A stretch of 64,000 nt of DNA from Acidimicrobiales bacterium (GCA_025463925.1 JAODBK010000014.1:62001-126000); one strand, 5' to 3'. Shown: positions 39,723 to 48,604, numbered from the stretch's first letter. Program-made: numbers and translations. The notes: generated by a model from the letters alone, not told the origin.

Positions 39723-40925
39723 ATGCGCGAGTTCCCCAAGATCATCTCGGTCGACGACCACGTCGTCGAGCCGGCCACCGTCTGGACGGATCGGCTGCCC
39801 GCCAAGTACCGGGATGTGGGGCCCCGCATCGTCCGGGCGCCGGTCGGCGACATCGAGTTCGTCGGCGGCAAGTTCACGCCGACGATCGGCGCCGAGGGCC
39901 AGGGTCTCCCGGTCGCCGACTGGTGGTTCTACGAGGATCTCCGCCGGCCCCTGCTCCGGCTCGACGCCGCCGCCGGGTACCCCCGCGACGAGATCGACCT
40001 GCGGGCGGTCACCTACCAGGACATGCGCCCGGGCGCCTGGCAGGTCGGGCCGCGGCTGGCCGACATGGACGAGAACTGGATCGAGGCTTCACTCTGCTTC
40101 CCGACGTTCCCGCGCTTCTGCGGCCAGACGTTCACCGAGGCCAGCGACAAGGAGCTCGCGCTGCTCTGCGTCAAGGCCTACAACGACTGGATGGTCGACG
40201 AATGGTGCGAGCCGTCGAACGGCCGCCTCATCCCGCTGACCCTGATCCCGCTCTGGGATGCGGAGCTGGCGGCGGCCGAAGTGCGGCGCAACTCCGAGCG
40301 CGGCGTGCGCGCGGTGTGCTTCAGCGAGATCCCGCCGTTCCTCGGCCTGCCGTCGATCCACGACGAGCGCAACTACTGGGACCCGTTCTTCGCAGCGTGT
40401 GAAGCGGGCAACGTCGTCATCAACATGCACATCGGGTCGAGCTCGAAGATGCCGTCGACGTCGGTCGATGCGCCGCCGGCGGTCGGCTCGACGCTGACAT
40501 TCGCCAACGCCTGCTACAGCCTCGTCGACTGGTTGATGTCCGGCGTGTTCACCCGCTTCCCCGAGCTCACCATCGCGTACAGCGAGGGCCAGATCGGGTG
40601 GATCCCGTACGTGCTCGAGCGGGCCGACGTGGTGTGGCGCGAGAACCGCGGATGGGGCGGCGTGGCCGACAAGGTGCTCGAGCCGCCCAGCGAGCTGTTC
40701 CGCAAGCACGTGTACGGCTGCTTCTTCGACGACGCCCACGGGCTCCGGTCGGTCGACGACATCGGTGCCGACCGGATCACCTACGAGAGCGACTACCCGC
40801 ACTCCGATTCGACGTGGCCCAACACCCGTCAGATCGCGGAAGAGCAGATGAAGGGCCTGGACGACGCCGTGATCGAGATGATCGTGCGCGGCAACGCCAT
40901 CAAGATGCTGGGCCTCGACCGGTAG
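39723..40925 (+). CDS. Amidohydrolase-2 family protein (paralogue of 29301-30494)
   Basis: A 400-aa ACMSD-like TIM-barrel metal enzyme: PKIISVDDHVVEPATVWTDR, CFPTFPRFCGQTFTEASDKE, MHIGSSSKMPSTSVDAPPAV, YSEGQIGWIPYVLERADVVW and YESDYPHSDSTWPNTRQIAE. The same blocks recur in the paralogue, so the two probably act on related compounds. It precedes fadD3 by 34 bp on the same strand. Confidence 0.86.
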   Translation: MREFPKIISVDDHVVEPATVWTDRLPAKYRDVGPRIVRAPVGDIEFVGGKFTPTIGAEGQGLPVADWWFYEDLRRPLLRLDAAAGYPRDEIDLRAVTYQDMRPGAWQVGPRLADMDENWIEASLCFPTFPRFCGQTFTEASDKELALLCVKAYNDWMVDEWCEPSNGRLIPLTLIPLWDAELAAAEVRRNSERGVRAVCFSEIPPFLGLPSIHDERNYWDPFFAACEAGNVVINMHIGSSSKMPSTSVDAPPAVGSTLTFANACYSLVDWLMSGVFTRFPELTIAYSEGQIGWIPYVLERADVVWRENRGWGGVADKVLEPPSELFRKHVYGCFFDDAHGLRSVDDIGADRITYESDYPHSDSTWPNTRQIAEEQMKGLDDAVIEMIVRGNAIKMLGLDR

Positions 40926-40959
40926 TGCTCGGCGTCGATGAGCCGGGCGTGATCGACTG

Positions 40960-42534
40960 GTGAACGAGCGGAGCATTCCGGAATTGGTGACCGCGGCGGC
41001 CGAGCGGTTCCCGACGCGGGAAGCGTTGGTCGACGGCGACGTCCGGCTGACGTACCCGCAGCTCAGGGACGAGGTCCGACGGGCGACGCGCGCCGCGATC
41101 GCGTCGGGCATCGAGCCGGGTGACCGGGTGGCGATCTGGGCGCCCAACATCTGGGAGTGGATCGTCGCCGCGCTGGGCGCGCTGTCCGCCGGGGCCGTCC
41201 TCGTCCCGGTGAACACCCGGTTCAAGGGCAGCGAGGCCGCCTTCATCCTCGACAAGAGCGGGGCCAGCGTCCTCTTCACGGTGAACGGCTTCCTCGACAC
41301 GGATTACGTCGCCATGCTGCGGGGGTCGGGCGCGCCGCTGGCGGCGTTGCGGACGATCGTCGTGCTGCGGGGCGACGCACCAACCGACACGGTCTCGTTC
41401 GCCGACTGGCTCGATGCCGGCGAGTCGGTCGACCCGGCCGAGGCCGACCGGCGGGCCGCCGCGGTCGGGCCCGACGACCTCTCCGACATCATCTTCACGT
41501 CGGGCACCACCGGGATGCCGAAGGGCGCGATGGTCACGCACGGCCAGAGCCTCAAGGTGTACGAGGCCTGGACCGACGTCACCGGGCTCGCCGAAGGCGA
41601 CCGCTACCTCATCGTCATGCCGTTCTTCCACACCTTCGGCTACAAGGCCGGATGGATGGCGGCGCTCATGCGGGGCGCGACGATCGTGCCGCAGGCGGTG
41701 TTCGACGTCGACGAGGTGCTGCGCCAGGTCGCCAACGAGAAGATCACGATGCTCCCCGGGGCGCCGACGCTGTACCAGTCGATCCTCGAGCACCCCAAGC
41801 GCGACGAGTACGACCTGTCGTCACTGCGGCTGGCCGTCACCGGCGCCGCCGCGGTGCCGGTCGAGCTGATCCGGCGCATGCGCGACGAGCTGACCTTCCG
41901 CACGATCATCACCGGGTACGGCCTCACCGAGTCCACCGGCACCGCGGCGATGTGCCGGCACGACGACGACCCGGAGACCATCGCGAACTTCTCCGGGCGG
42001 GCGATCCCCGACACCGAGGTGCTGGTCGTCGACGACGACGGCCACGAGGTGCCGCGGGGGGATCCGGGCGAGGTGGTCGTGCGGGGGTACAACGTCATGC
42101 TCGGCTACTACGACGAGCCCGAGGAGACCGCGACGGCGATCGACGCCGACGGCTGGCTCCACACCGGCGACGTCGGTGTCATGGACGAGCGCGGATACGT
42201 CCGCATCACCGACCGCAAGAAGGACATGTACATCGTCGGTGGGTTCAACGCCTATCCCGCGGAGATCGAGGGGATCCTCCTGCGACACCCGGCGATCGCG
42301 CAGGTCGCGGTCGTCGGCGTGCCCGACGACCGGATGGGCGAGGTCGGCGTGGCGTTCGTGGTGCCGCGGTCGTCCGCGACGGTCGACGCCGACGAGCTGG
42401 TCGCATGGGCGCGTGAGCAGATGGCCAACTACAAGGTGCCTCGCAGGGTCGTCGTCGTGGACGCGCTGCCACTGAACGCCAGCGGCAAGGTGCTGAAGTA
42501 CGAGCTGCGCGAGCGGGCCGCCGCCGGGCGTTAG
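40960..42534 (+). CDS. fadD3: FadD3-like HIP-CoA synthetase
   Basis: A 524-aa AMP-forming acyl-CoA ligase. The P-loop FTSGTTGMPKGAM and the FadD3-like blocks MPFFHTFGYKAGWMAALMRG, PGAPTLYQSILEHPKRDEYD, SLRLAVTGAAAVPVELIRRM and GYGLTESTGTAAMC are present, as are the hinge GDVGVMDERGYVRITDRKKD and the C-terminal Lys (LNASGKVLKYELRE). FadD3 activates HIP, the C/D-ring remnant, before the FadE30/Ipd/FadA6 steps encoded at 12.6-24 kb. GTG start. The 3' end overlaps the convergent LLM gene by 4 bp. Confidence 0.85.
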   Translation: MNERSIPELVTAAAERFPTREALVDGDVRLTYPQLRDEVRRATRAAIASGIEPGDRVAIWAPNIWEWIVAALGALSAGAVLVPVNTRFKGSEAAFILDKSGASVLFTVNGFLDTDYVAMLRGSGAPLAALRTIVVLRGDAPTDTVSFADWLDAGESVDPAEADRRAAAVGPDDLSDIIFTSGTTGMPKGAMVTHGQSLKVYEAWTDVTGLAEGDRYLIVMPFFHTFGYKAGWMAALMRGATIVPQAVFDVDEVLRQVANEKITMLPGAPTLYQSILEHPKRDEYDLSSLRLAVTGAAAVPVELIRRMRDELTFRTIITGYGLTESTGTAAMCRHDDDPETIANFSGRAIPDTEVLVVDDDGHEVPRGDPGEVVVRGYNVMLGYYDEPEETATAIDADGWLHTGDVGVMDERGYVRITDRKKDMYIVGGFNAYPAEIEGILLRHPAIAQVAVVGVPDDRMGEVGVAFVVPRSSATVDADELVAWAREQMANYKVPRRVVVVDALPLNASGKVLKYELRERAAAGR

Positions 42535-43514
42535 CTCAGCCGGGGAGCGACCTTCGACGCGAACAGGTCGAGGCCCTCCCAACCGATCTCGGGCGACATC
42601 CCGCCCATCAACGGGTGGAAGAGGATCGTCCCCGTCGGGCCGAGCTCCTCGGCCAGCGCCACGCACTCGTCCGGGGTGACGATGCGGTACACGCCGGTCG
42701 CGCGGACCGCGTCCACCGTCGTGCCGGCCACGTCGAGCGCCGACCGCTGATCGGGCCGCGTCCACGCGTGGTACGTCGACGCGTCGAACACCGCGTGCGG
42801 CCCGATGCGGGCCCAGTCGCGTTCCGGATCGTCCGACACGTGGACCATGCCGATCCTCGACGGGATGATCGCGAACCCGCCGGCGAACCCCTGCTCGGCG
42901 CACGCGGCGTCGTACACCTCGGCGAGGGTCGGGTCGTCCGCCATCGCCAGCAGCGGGACGCGGAATCGGGCGGCTCGCCGGGCCGCGGCCGGACCGGACC
43001 CGCCGACCATCACGATCGGGTGGGGCCGGGTCGCCGGGCGGGGCGTCGCCCGGACGGTGCGGCCGCGGTAGTCGAACGGCTCACCGGTCCACGCCTTGAA
43101 GAGCGTCTCGAGGCCCTCGTCCATCAGCCGGCCCCGGTCGGCCCGCGCGACACCGGCCATGGCGAACTCCTCGTCGCGGTAGCCCACCCCGGTGATGAGG
43201 GCGAGGCGGCCGGGCGCGGCGTTGTCGAGGACCGCGACCTGCTCGGCGATGCGCACCGGGTCGTGCAGCGGGAGGATGCTCGCGGCCACGCTGACCATGA
43301 TCTGCTGCGTCCGGCCGAGGACGACGCCGGCCAGCGTCAGGGGGGCCGGCAGGTACCCGTCGTCGAGCCCGTGGTGCTCGGGGATGCTGACCGCGCCGAA
43401 CCCGTGTTGCTCGGCCCACTGGCACATCTCGAGGCACGCCGCGTACTGCGCGGCGTGGGTCGTCGAGGCGAAGTCCGGGACGCGGAGATCGAAGCGGATG
43501 GTGAGCGTGGGCAC
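42531..43514 (-). CDS. LLM-class oxidoreductase
   Basis: A 327-aa luciferase-fold protein: FDLRVPDFASTTHAAQYAAC, GFGAVSIPEHHGLDDGYLPA, VSVAASILPLHDPVRIAEQV and ALITGVGYRDEEFAMAGVAR. It is shorter than, and distinct from, the two 390-residue LLM proteins. GTG at 43514 has GGGAGG upstream at good spacing. It is divergent from the aldehyde dehydrogenase, with a KstR-like motif and a TGAC dyad in the 43-bp gap. Confidence 0.83.
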   Translation of the reverse strand: MPTLTIRFDLRVPDFASTTHAAQYAACLEMCQWAEQHGFGAVSIPEHHGLDDGYLPAPLTLAGVVLGRTQQIMVSVAASILPLHDPVRIAEQVAVLDNAAPGRLALITGVGYRDEEFAMAGVARADRGRLMDEGLETLFKAWTGEPFDYRGRTVRATPRPATRPHPIVMVGGSGPAAARRAARFRVPLLAMADDPTLAEVYDAACAEQGFAGGFAIIPSRIGMVHVSDDPERDWARIGPHAVFDASTYHAWTRPDQRSALDVAGTTVDAVRATGVYRIVTPDECVALAEELGPTGTILFHPLMGGMSPEIGWEGLDLFASKVAPRLS

Positions 43515-43530
43515 GATGCGCCTCCCGGAA

Positions 43531-43544
43531 AGGAACTTGTTACA
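43531..43544. promoter_or_regulatory. KstR-like motif upstream of the aldehyde dehydrogenase
   Basis: AGGAACTTGTTACA contains AACnnGTT and the right-hand nnA of the KstR consensus; only the first base (A for T) differs. It overlaps the start of the rightward -10 (TACAGT, 43541-43546). Confidence 0.5.
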
Positions 43545-43546
43545 GT
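43541..43546 (+). promoter_or_regulatory. Candidate -10 (TACAGT) for the aldehyde dehydrogenase operon
   Basis: TACAGT lies 11 nt before the GTG at 43558. The same hexamer lies 9 nt before the ATG at 54898. Confidence 0.42.
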
Positions 43547-43549
43547 CCG

Positions 43550-43564
43550 CTGACATCGTGTCAG
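43550..43564. promoter_or_regulatory. Perfect TGACA/TGTCA dyad over the aldehyde dehydrogenase start
   Basis: CTGACA-TCG-TGTCAG is a perfect 6-bp inverted repeat and of the TGAC-N5-GTCA class. It includes the GTG start codon (43558-43560), so a bound repressor would block the transcript start. Confidence 0.6.
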
Positions 43565-45018
43565 AAACCTCGTACCAGCTGCTGATCGACGGCGCGTGGG
43601 CCCCCGGCTCGAACGGCACCTACCCGATCGTCAACCCGGCCACCGAGCAGGTCGTCGCCGAGGCTCCGGAGGCGTCGGTCGCCGACGCGCAGGCCGCGGC
43701 GGCCGCGGCGCGGGCGGCCCAGCCGAAGTGGGCCGCAGTGCCCGCCGAGGAGAAGGCCCGGCTGCTCCAGGCGGTCGCCGACCGCGTGCGGGCCGAGGCC
43801 GACACCCTCCTGCCGTTGATCATGGCGGAGACCGGCGCCACCGTCTCGGTCGGGTCGGCGCTCCAGGTGCCGATGGTGGCCAACCGCTTCGAGCGGTACG
43901 CCCGCGGCGCCCGCCAGGACATCGACATCTCGATCGCCCCGCAGGTGATGGAGGGCACGCCGCTCGCGCCCGGCGGGCTCATGGGCGCGATGGTCGTCCG
44001 GCAACCCGCCGGTGTCGTCACGTGCATCGCGCCGTACAACTTCCCGATGACGTCGATGGCCGGCAAGGTCGCGCCGGCGCTCGCCACCGGCAACGCGGTC
44101 GTGATGAAGCCGGCGCCGCAGGACCCGCTGGCCGTCATCGAGCTGGCCCGCATCTGCCGCGAGGTCGGGATCCCGGACGGTGTGGTCAACGTGGTCACGG
44201 GCAGCGGCCCGGAGGTCGGCGCCGCGCTGGTCGAGTCGCCCGACGTCGACATGGTCAGCTTCACCGGTTCGACCGTCGTCGGCCAGGCCATCTACCGCGC
44301 CGGCGCGGCGACGATGAAGCGCCTGCTGTTCGAGCTCGGCGGCAAGGGGGCGTGCCTGGTGTTCGACGACGCCGACCTGGACGCCGCGGTCACCGCGCTG
44401 GTCAGCACCTGGGGCTTCCACTCCGGGCAGATCTGCACCGCGCCGACGCGTGCGGTCGTGCAGCGCCGCGTCTACCAGGAGATCGTCGACCGGCTCGCCA
44501 AGGCGGCGCCGCAGCTCAAGGTCGGCCCGCCGACCGATCCGGCGACGATCGTCGGACCGGTGATCACCGGCCCGCACCGCGATCGGGTCGAGGCCTACGT
44601 CAAGAGCGGCGTGGACGAGGGCGCCGAACTGGTGGTGGGCGGGCCGCGGCCCGACTTCGACACCGGCTACTACGTCGCGCCGACGCTCCTCGCCGAGTGC
44701 ACCAACCAGATGAAGGCGGTGCGCGAGGAGATCTTCGGGCCGGTGATCGTCGTGGTGCCGTTCGACGACGAGGACGAGGGCATCGCCATCGCCAACGACA
44801 GCGACTACGGGCTGTACGACTACGTGTACTCGGGCGACACCGCGCGCGGGTTCAACGTGGCCAAGCAGCTCCGGTGCGGCCACGTCGGCGTCAACACCGC
44901 CCAGCGCAACCACGAGGCGCCGTTCGGCGGCTTCAAGCAGAGCGGCATCGGGCGCGACGGCGGCGACTTCGGCCTGCACGCGTACACCGAGATGCAGTCG
45001 ATCATCTGGCCGAGCTAG
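43558..45018 (+). CDS. NAD(P)-dependent aldehyde dehydrogenase
   Basis: A 486-aa ALDH: TCIAPYNFPMTSMAGKVAPA (cofactor region), VSFTGSTVVGQAIYRAG, general-base Glu in LLFELGGKGACLVF, catalytic Cys in FHSGQICTAPTRAVV, and EIFGPVIVVVPFDDEDEGIA. It oxidises an aldehyde to a carboxylate, probably the product of the following alcohol dehydrogenase. It is first in the operon ALDH-ADH-EthD-like-ligase, a complete alcohol-to-CoA-ester route. Confidence 0.88.
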   Translation: MSETSYQLLIDGAWAPGSNGTYPIVNPATEQVVAEAPEASVADAQAAAAAARAAQPKWAAVPAEEKARLLQAVADRVRAEADTLLPLIMAETGATVSVGSALQVPMVANRFERYARGARQDIDISIAPQVMEGTPLAPGGLMGAMVVRQPAGVVTCIAPYNFPMTSMAGKVAPALATGNAVVMKPAPQDPLAVIELARICREVGIPDGVVNVVTGSGPEVGAALVESPDVDMVSFTGSTVVGQAIYRAGAATMKRLLFELGGKGACLVFDDADLDAAVTALVSTWGFHSGQICTAPTRAVVQRRVYQEIVDRLAKAAPQLKVGPPTDPATIVGPVITGPHRDRVEAYVKSGVDEGAELVVGGPRPDFDTGYYVAPTLLAECTNQMKAVREEIFGPVIVVVPFDDEDEGIAIANDSDYGLYDYVYSGDTARGFNVAKQLRCGHVGVNTAQRNHEAPFGGFKQSGIGRDGGDFGLHAYTEMQSIIWPS

Positions 45019-45037
45019 CGCACGAGGGGGCAGCAGC

Positions 45038-46141
45038 ATGAAGGGCATCGTCTTCACCGGGAAGCAGGCCGAGGTCGTGAACGGCCTCGAGGTCCGCGAC
45101 CCCGGCCCCACCGAGGTGCGGGTCAAGATCGTCAACGCCGGGCTCTGCCACAGCGACGTCAGCGTGATCAACGGCACCATCCCGTGGCCGGCGCCGTCGG
45201 TGCTGGGCCACGAGGGCGCGGGCATCGTCGACGCCATTGGCAGCGAGGTCGGCAGCGTGAAGCCCGGCGACCACGTCGTGCTGACGACGTTGGCCAACTG
45301 CGGGCTGTGCGAGCACTGCTCGGCCGGCAAGCCGACGTGGTGCCGCAAGAGCCTGGGCAACATGAGCCAGCCCTTCACGCTCGACGGCGAGCCGGCGTGG
45401 AACTTCGCGGCGACGTCGGTGTTCGCCGAGAAGACCGTCGTGCGCGAGATCCAGTGCGTGAAGATCGAGGACGACGTGCCGCTGTCCTCGGCGTGCCTGA
45501 TCGGCTGCGGCGTCGTCACCGGTGTCGGCGCGGTGTTCAACCGGGCCAACGTGCAACGCGGCCAGAACGTCGCGGTGTTCGGCGTCGGCGGCATCGGGCT
45601 CAACGTCATCCAGGCGTGCCGGATCGCCGGGGCTTCCCGCATCATCGCCCTCGACATGATCGCCGCCAAGGAGCCGCTGGCCTTGCAGTTCGGCGCGACG
45701 GACTTCGTCGACGTGTCGCAGACCGACGGCGCCGCCGCGGTGCGCGAGCTGCTGCCGTACTCGTCGAAGCACGTCACCGGGCCGATGGGCGCCGGTGGCG
45801 TGGACTGGTCGTTCGAGTGCGTGGGGCATCCGAAGGTGCTCGAGGGCGCGATGTCGTGCCTCGACTGGGGCGGCAACTGCGTGATCATCGGCGTCCCGCC
45901 GCCCACCGCCGAGCTGTCGACGCTCATCGGCCAGTTCACCCACGTCGACCGGGGCCTGATGGGCAGCCGGTACGGGTCCATCCGTCCGCACAAGGACATC
46001 CCGATCCTCGTCGACCTGTACCGCCGCGGCCAGCTGATGCTCGACGAGTTGGTCAGCGCGACGTACCCGATCGAGGACTTCGACAAGGCCCTCGCCGATC
46101 TGCACGACGGCAAGCTGGCGCGCGGCGTCCTCGCCTTCTAG
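45038..46141 (+). CDS. Zn-dependent alcohol dehydrogenase
   Basis: A 367-aa MDR enzyme with catalytic-zinc motifs (GLCHSDV, GHEGAG), the structural-zinc tetrad CGLCEHCSAGKPTWC, and FGVGGIGLNVIQACRIAG. Paralogue of 6171-7247. The ATG is 19 bp after the ALDH stop, with GAGGGGGCAGC upstream. It supplies aldehyde to the ALDH. Confidence 0.88.
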   Translation: MKGIVFTGKQAEVVNGLEVRDPGPTEVRVKIVNAGLCHSDVSVINGTIPWPAPSVLGHEGAGIVDAIGSEVGSVKPGDHVVLTTLANCGLCEHCSAGKPTWCRKSLGNMSQPFTLDGEPAWNFAATSVFAEKTVVREIQCVKIEDDVPLSSACLIGCGVVTGVGAVFNRANVQRGQNVAVFGVGGIGLNVIQACRIAGASRIIALDMIAAKEPLALQFGATDFVDVSQTDGAAAVRELLPYSSKHVTGPMGAGGVDWSFECVGHPKVLEGAMSCLDWGGNCVIIGVPPPTAELSTLIGQFTHVDRGLMGSRYGSIRPHKDIPILVDLYRRGQLMLDELVSATYPIEDFDKALADLHDGKLARGVLAF

Positions 46142-46147
46142 GAGCGC

Positions 46148-46942
46148 GTGATGAAGAAGTACGGGATCGAGCTCGGCTCGATGCTCTTCACGATGGTCGA
46201 GCCCCATCGCGGGCACGAGGTCGAGTACAACCGCTGGTACGAGCGCGACCACTTCTACGCCGGCTGCATGATCGGCGAGTGGAACTTCGCCGGCCGCCGC
46301 TTCGTCGCCACCCGCCCGTACAAGGAGCTGCGCGACCCGCAGGAGCCGAGCGCGATCACGCCCGATCCGATGGTGGGCTCGTTCCTGGCGATCTACTGGA
46401 TCCTCGCCGGCAAGCACGACGAGTGGAACGCGTGGGCGGTCGACCAGGTCAACTGGTTGCACGCCAACAACCGGATGTTCGCCGAGCGCGACCACATCCA
46501 CACGCTCCTCTACGACCTGGCGTTCTCCGAGCAGCGCGACGAGGACGGTGTGTCGATCGAGCTGGCGCTCGACCACGCGTTTCCGGGGCTGGTCGTGACG
46601 GTCGCCGAGGCCAACGGGTCGCGTGACGACCTCGTGCGCTGGTACCGGGAGACCGCCATCCCCGAGGCGATGGCCGGTGGATCGCCGGTCGCGCTGGTGG
46701 CCGGGTTCACGCCGCTGCCGCTGCTGGCCGACGCGCCCGGCGACGTCCCCCAGCTCGCCGCGCCCGACGATCGGTTGCTGGTGCTCTGGTTCCTCGACGG
46801 CAACCCGGCGGCCTCGTGGCCGGCCACGTTCGCCGGCCACCGCGCCGCGCTGGCCAAGAGCGGCGCCGGCGAGCTCGTCTGGGCCGGGCCGTTCATCCCG
46901 ACGGTCGTCGGCACCGACACCTACACCGACCAGCTCTGGTAG
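46148..46942 (+). CDS. EthD-like dimeric alpha/beta-barrel protein
   Basis: A 264-aa protein from GTG at 46148 (an ATG follows at 46151). Two ferredoxin-like halves can be read. The first has MVEPHRGHEVEYNRWYERDH, a hallmark of EthD/dimeric-barrel proteins with the acidic-basic pair near a putative active site. The second has VVTVAEANGSRDDLVRWYRE. It may be a lyase, isomerase or stress-type monooxygenase-like protein. It lies between the alcohol dehydrogenase and the ligase, so an intermediate-step role is plausible. Confidence 0.75.
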   Translation: MMKKYGIELGSMLFTMVEPHRGHEVEYNRWYERDHFYAGCMIGEWNFAGRRFVATRPYKELRDPQEPSAITPDPMVGSFLAIYWILAGKHDEWNAWAVDQVNWLHANNRMFAERDHIHTLLYDLAFSEQRDEDGVSIELALDHAFPGLVVTVAEANGSRDDLVRWYRETAIPEAMAGGSPVALVAGFTPLPLLADAPGDVPQLAAPDDRLLVLWFLDGNPAASWPATFAGHRAALAKSGAGELVWAGPFIPTVVGTDTYTDQLW

Positions 46943-46953
46943 GAGGCGATCCC

Positions 46954-48504
46954 GTGGCAGACCTTGACGGCCGCACGTTGTGGGAGCTGGTCGACAAGCG
47001 GGCCGCGGCGTCGCCCGACGTCCTCATGTTGCAGGACGAAGCCGGCCGCACCATGACGTTCGGCGAGTACCGGGGCGCGGCCGAGCGGGCCGCTGCCGGG
47101 TTCGCGGCGATGGGTGTCGGCGAGGGCACCAACGTCAGTTGGGAGCTGCCGACGTGGTTCGAGTCGATCGTCCTGGTCGGCGCGCTCAGCCGGCTCGGCG
47201 CGATCCAGAACCCACTGATCCCGATCTATCGGGCCCGCGAGGTCGGCTTCATGGCGGCCCAGACCGGCGCCCGGCTGCTGATCGTCCCCGGTGCGTGGCG
47301 GGGGTTCGACTACGGCGCGATGGCCGACGAGGTCGCCGCCCAGGTCGACCGCATGGACGTGCTGGTCGTCAACCGCGACCTCCCCGACGGCGACCCGTCG
47401 ACGTTGCCGCCCCCGCCGGCCACTCCCGACGATCCGGCCGACCTGCCGGTGCGCTGGCTCTTCTACACGTCGGGCACCACCGCCGACCCGAAAGGCGCGC
47501 AGCACACCGACGCGACGGTGAAGGCGTCGTCCGCCGGGATGAACGCCGCGCTCGCCATCACGTCCGAGGATCGCAGTGCGCTCGTCTTCCCGTTCACCCA
47601 CATCGGTGGGATCACGTGGCTGTTCACCGGGTTGATCACCGGCGCGTCGCAGCTCATCGTCGAGGCGTTCGACCCGAAGACCACGATCCCGCTCATGCAG
47701 GACTTCGACATCACTCTGGCCGGCGCCGGGACACCCTTCCACCTGGTGTACCTCAACGCCCAGCGCGAGCAGCCGGGGACGCCGCTGTTCCCGAGCGTCC
47801 GGGCCTTCCCCGGTGGCGCCGCGCCCAAGCCGCCGCAGCTGCATTACGACATCAAGGCCGAGATGGGCGGCGTCGGCATCGTGTCGGGCTACGGCCTCAC
47901 CGAGTGCCCGATCCTCGCCATGAACACGATCACCGACCCGGACGACAAGCTCGCCGGCACCGAGGGCGCGCACACTCCCGGCGTCGACATCCGCGTCGTC
48001 ACCTTGGAGGGCAAGCCCGCCGGGCCGGGCGAGGAGGGCGAGATCCGCGTCACCGGCCCGCAGCTCTTCCGGGGCTACCTCGACTCGTCGCTCGACGCCG
48101 ACGCCTTCGACGAGGACGGCTACTTTCGCACCGGTGACCTCGGCAACCTCGACGCCGAGGGCTTCATCACCATCACCGGACGCCTGAAGGACGTGATCAT
48201 CCGCAAAGGCGAGAACATCAGCGCCAAGGAGATCGAGGATCTGCTGTACACCCACCCGAAGGTCGCCGACGTCGCGGTCATCGGCCTGCCGGACCCTGCG
48301 ACGGGGGAGCGGGCCTGCGCGGTGATCGCGGTGAAGGACGCGACCGATCCGATCACGTTCCAGGAGATGGCCGACTTCCTGCGCGACCAGCAGCTCCGCG
48401 TCCAGGCCATCCCCGAGCAGCTCGAGCTGATCGACGCCGTCCCCCGCAACCCCAGCGGCAAGATCCTGAAGCACAAACTCCGGGAGCAGTTCTCGGCGCC
48501 CTGA
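46954..48504 (+). CDS. AMP-forming acyl-CoA synthetase
   Basis: A 516-aa ligase: LFYTSGTTADPKGAQHTDAT (P-loop with Ala-Asp in place of the more usual Gly-x), VSGYGLTECPIL, GDLGNLDAEGFITITGRLKD, IIRKGENISAKEIEDLL and C-terminal Lys in NPSGKILKHKLRE. It resembles cyclohexanecarboxylate/2,3-dihydroxybenzoate-type ligases. GTG start with AGGAGG overlapping the upstream stop. It completes the ALDH-ADH-EthD-ligase operon by making the CoA ester. Confidence 0.87.
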   Translation: MADLDGRTLWELVDKRAAASPDVLMLQDEAGRTMTFGEYRGAAERAAAGFAAMGVGEGTNVSWELPTWFESIVLVGALSRLGAIQNPLIPIYRAREVGFMAAQTGARLLIVPGAWRGFDYGAMADEVAAQVDRMDVLVVNRDLPDGDPSTLPPPPATPDDPADLPVRWLFYTSGTTADPKGAQHTDATVKASSAGMNAALAITSEDRSALVFPFTHIGGITWLFTGLITGASQLIVEAFDPKTTIPLMQDFDITLAGAGTPFHLVYLNAQREQPGTPLFPSVRAFPGGAAPKPPQLHYDIKAEMGGVGIVSGYGLTECPILAMNTITDPDDKLAGTEGAHTPGVDIRVVTLEGKPAGPGEEGEIRVTGPQLFRGYLDSSLDADAFDEDGYFRTGDLGNLDAEGFITITGRLKDVIIRKGENISAKEIEDLLYTHPKVADVAVIGLPDPATGERACAVIAVKDATDPITFQEMADFLRDQQLRVQAIPEQLELIDAVPRNPSGKILKHKLREQFSAP

Positions 48505-48519
48505 CGCGATGGTCGCTTG

Positions 48520-48572
48520 CGCCGTCCTGGACCGGAACGCACCGGAGACGTGCATTCTCGTCCAAGACGGCG
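48520..48572. repeat. 53-bp imperfect palindrome between ligase operon and AbiEi-like gene
   Basis: CGCCGTCCTGGAC (48520-48532) pairs with GTCCAAGACGGCG (48560-48572) at 12 of 13 positions. Inside, GAACGCAC and GTGCATTC (48535-48542, 48550-48557) pair at 7 of 8. It may be the terminator of the preceding operon or a boundary repeat of the following block. Confidence 0.5.
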
Positions 48573-48604
48573 GTGTCGCGTGAGTGTCACACCCTGCTGG
48601 TTGG

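Noticed and set aside
38982-39761. Longest form of the MerB-fold gene starting at 39761
   Set aside because: It would extend into the start of the divergent amidohydrolase; the extra residues do not resemble the family and ATGs exist at 39716 and 39707.
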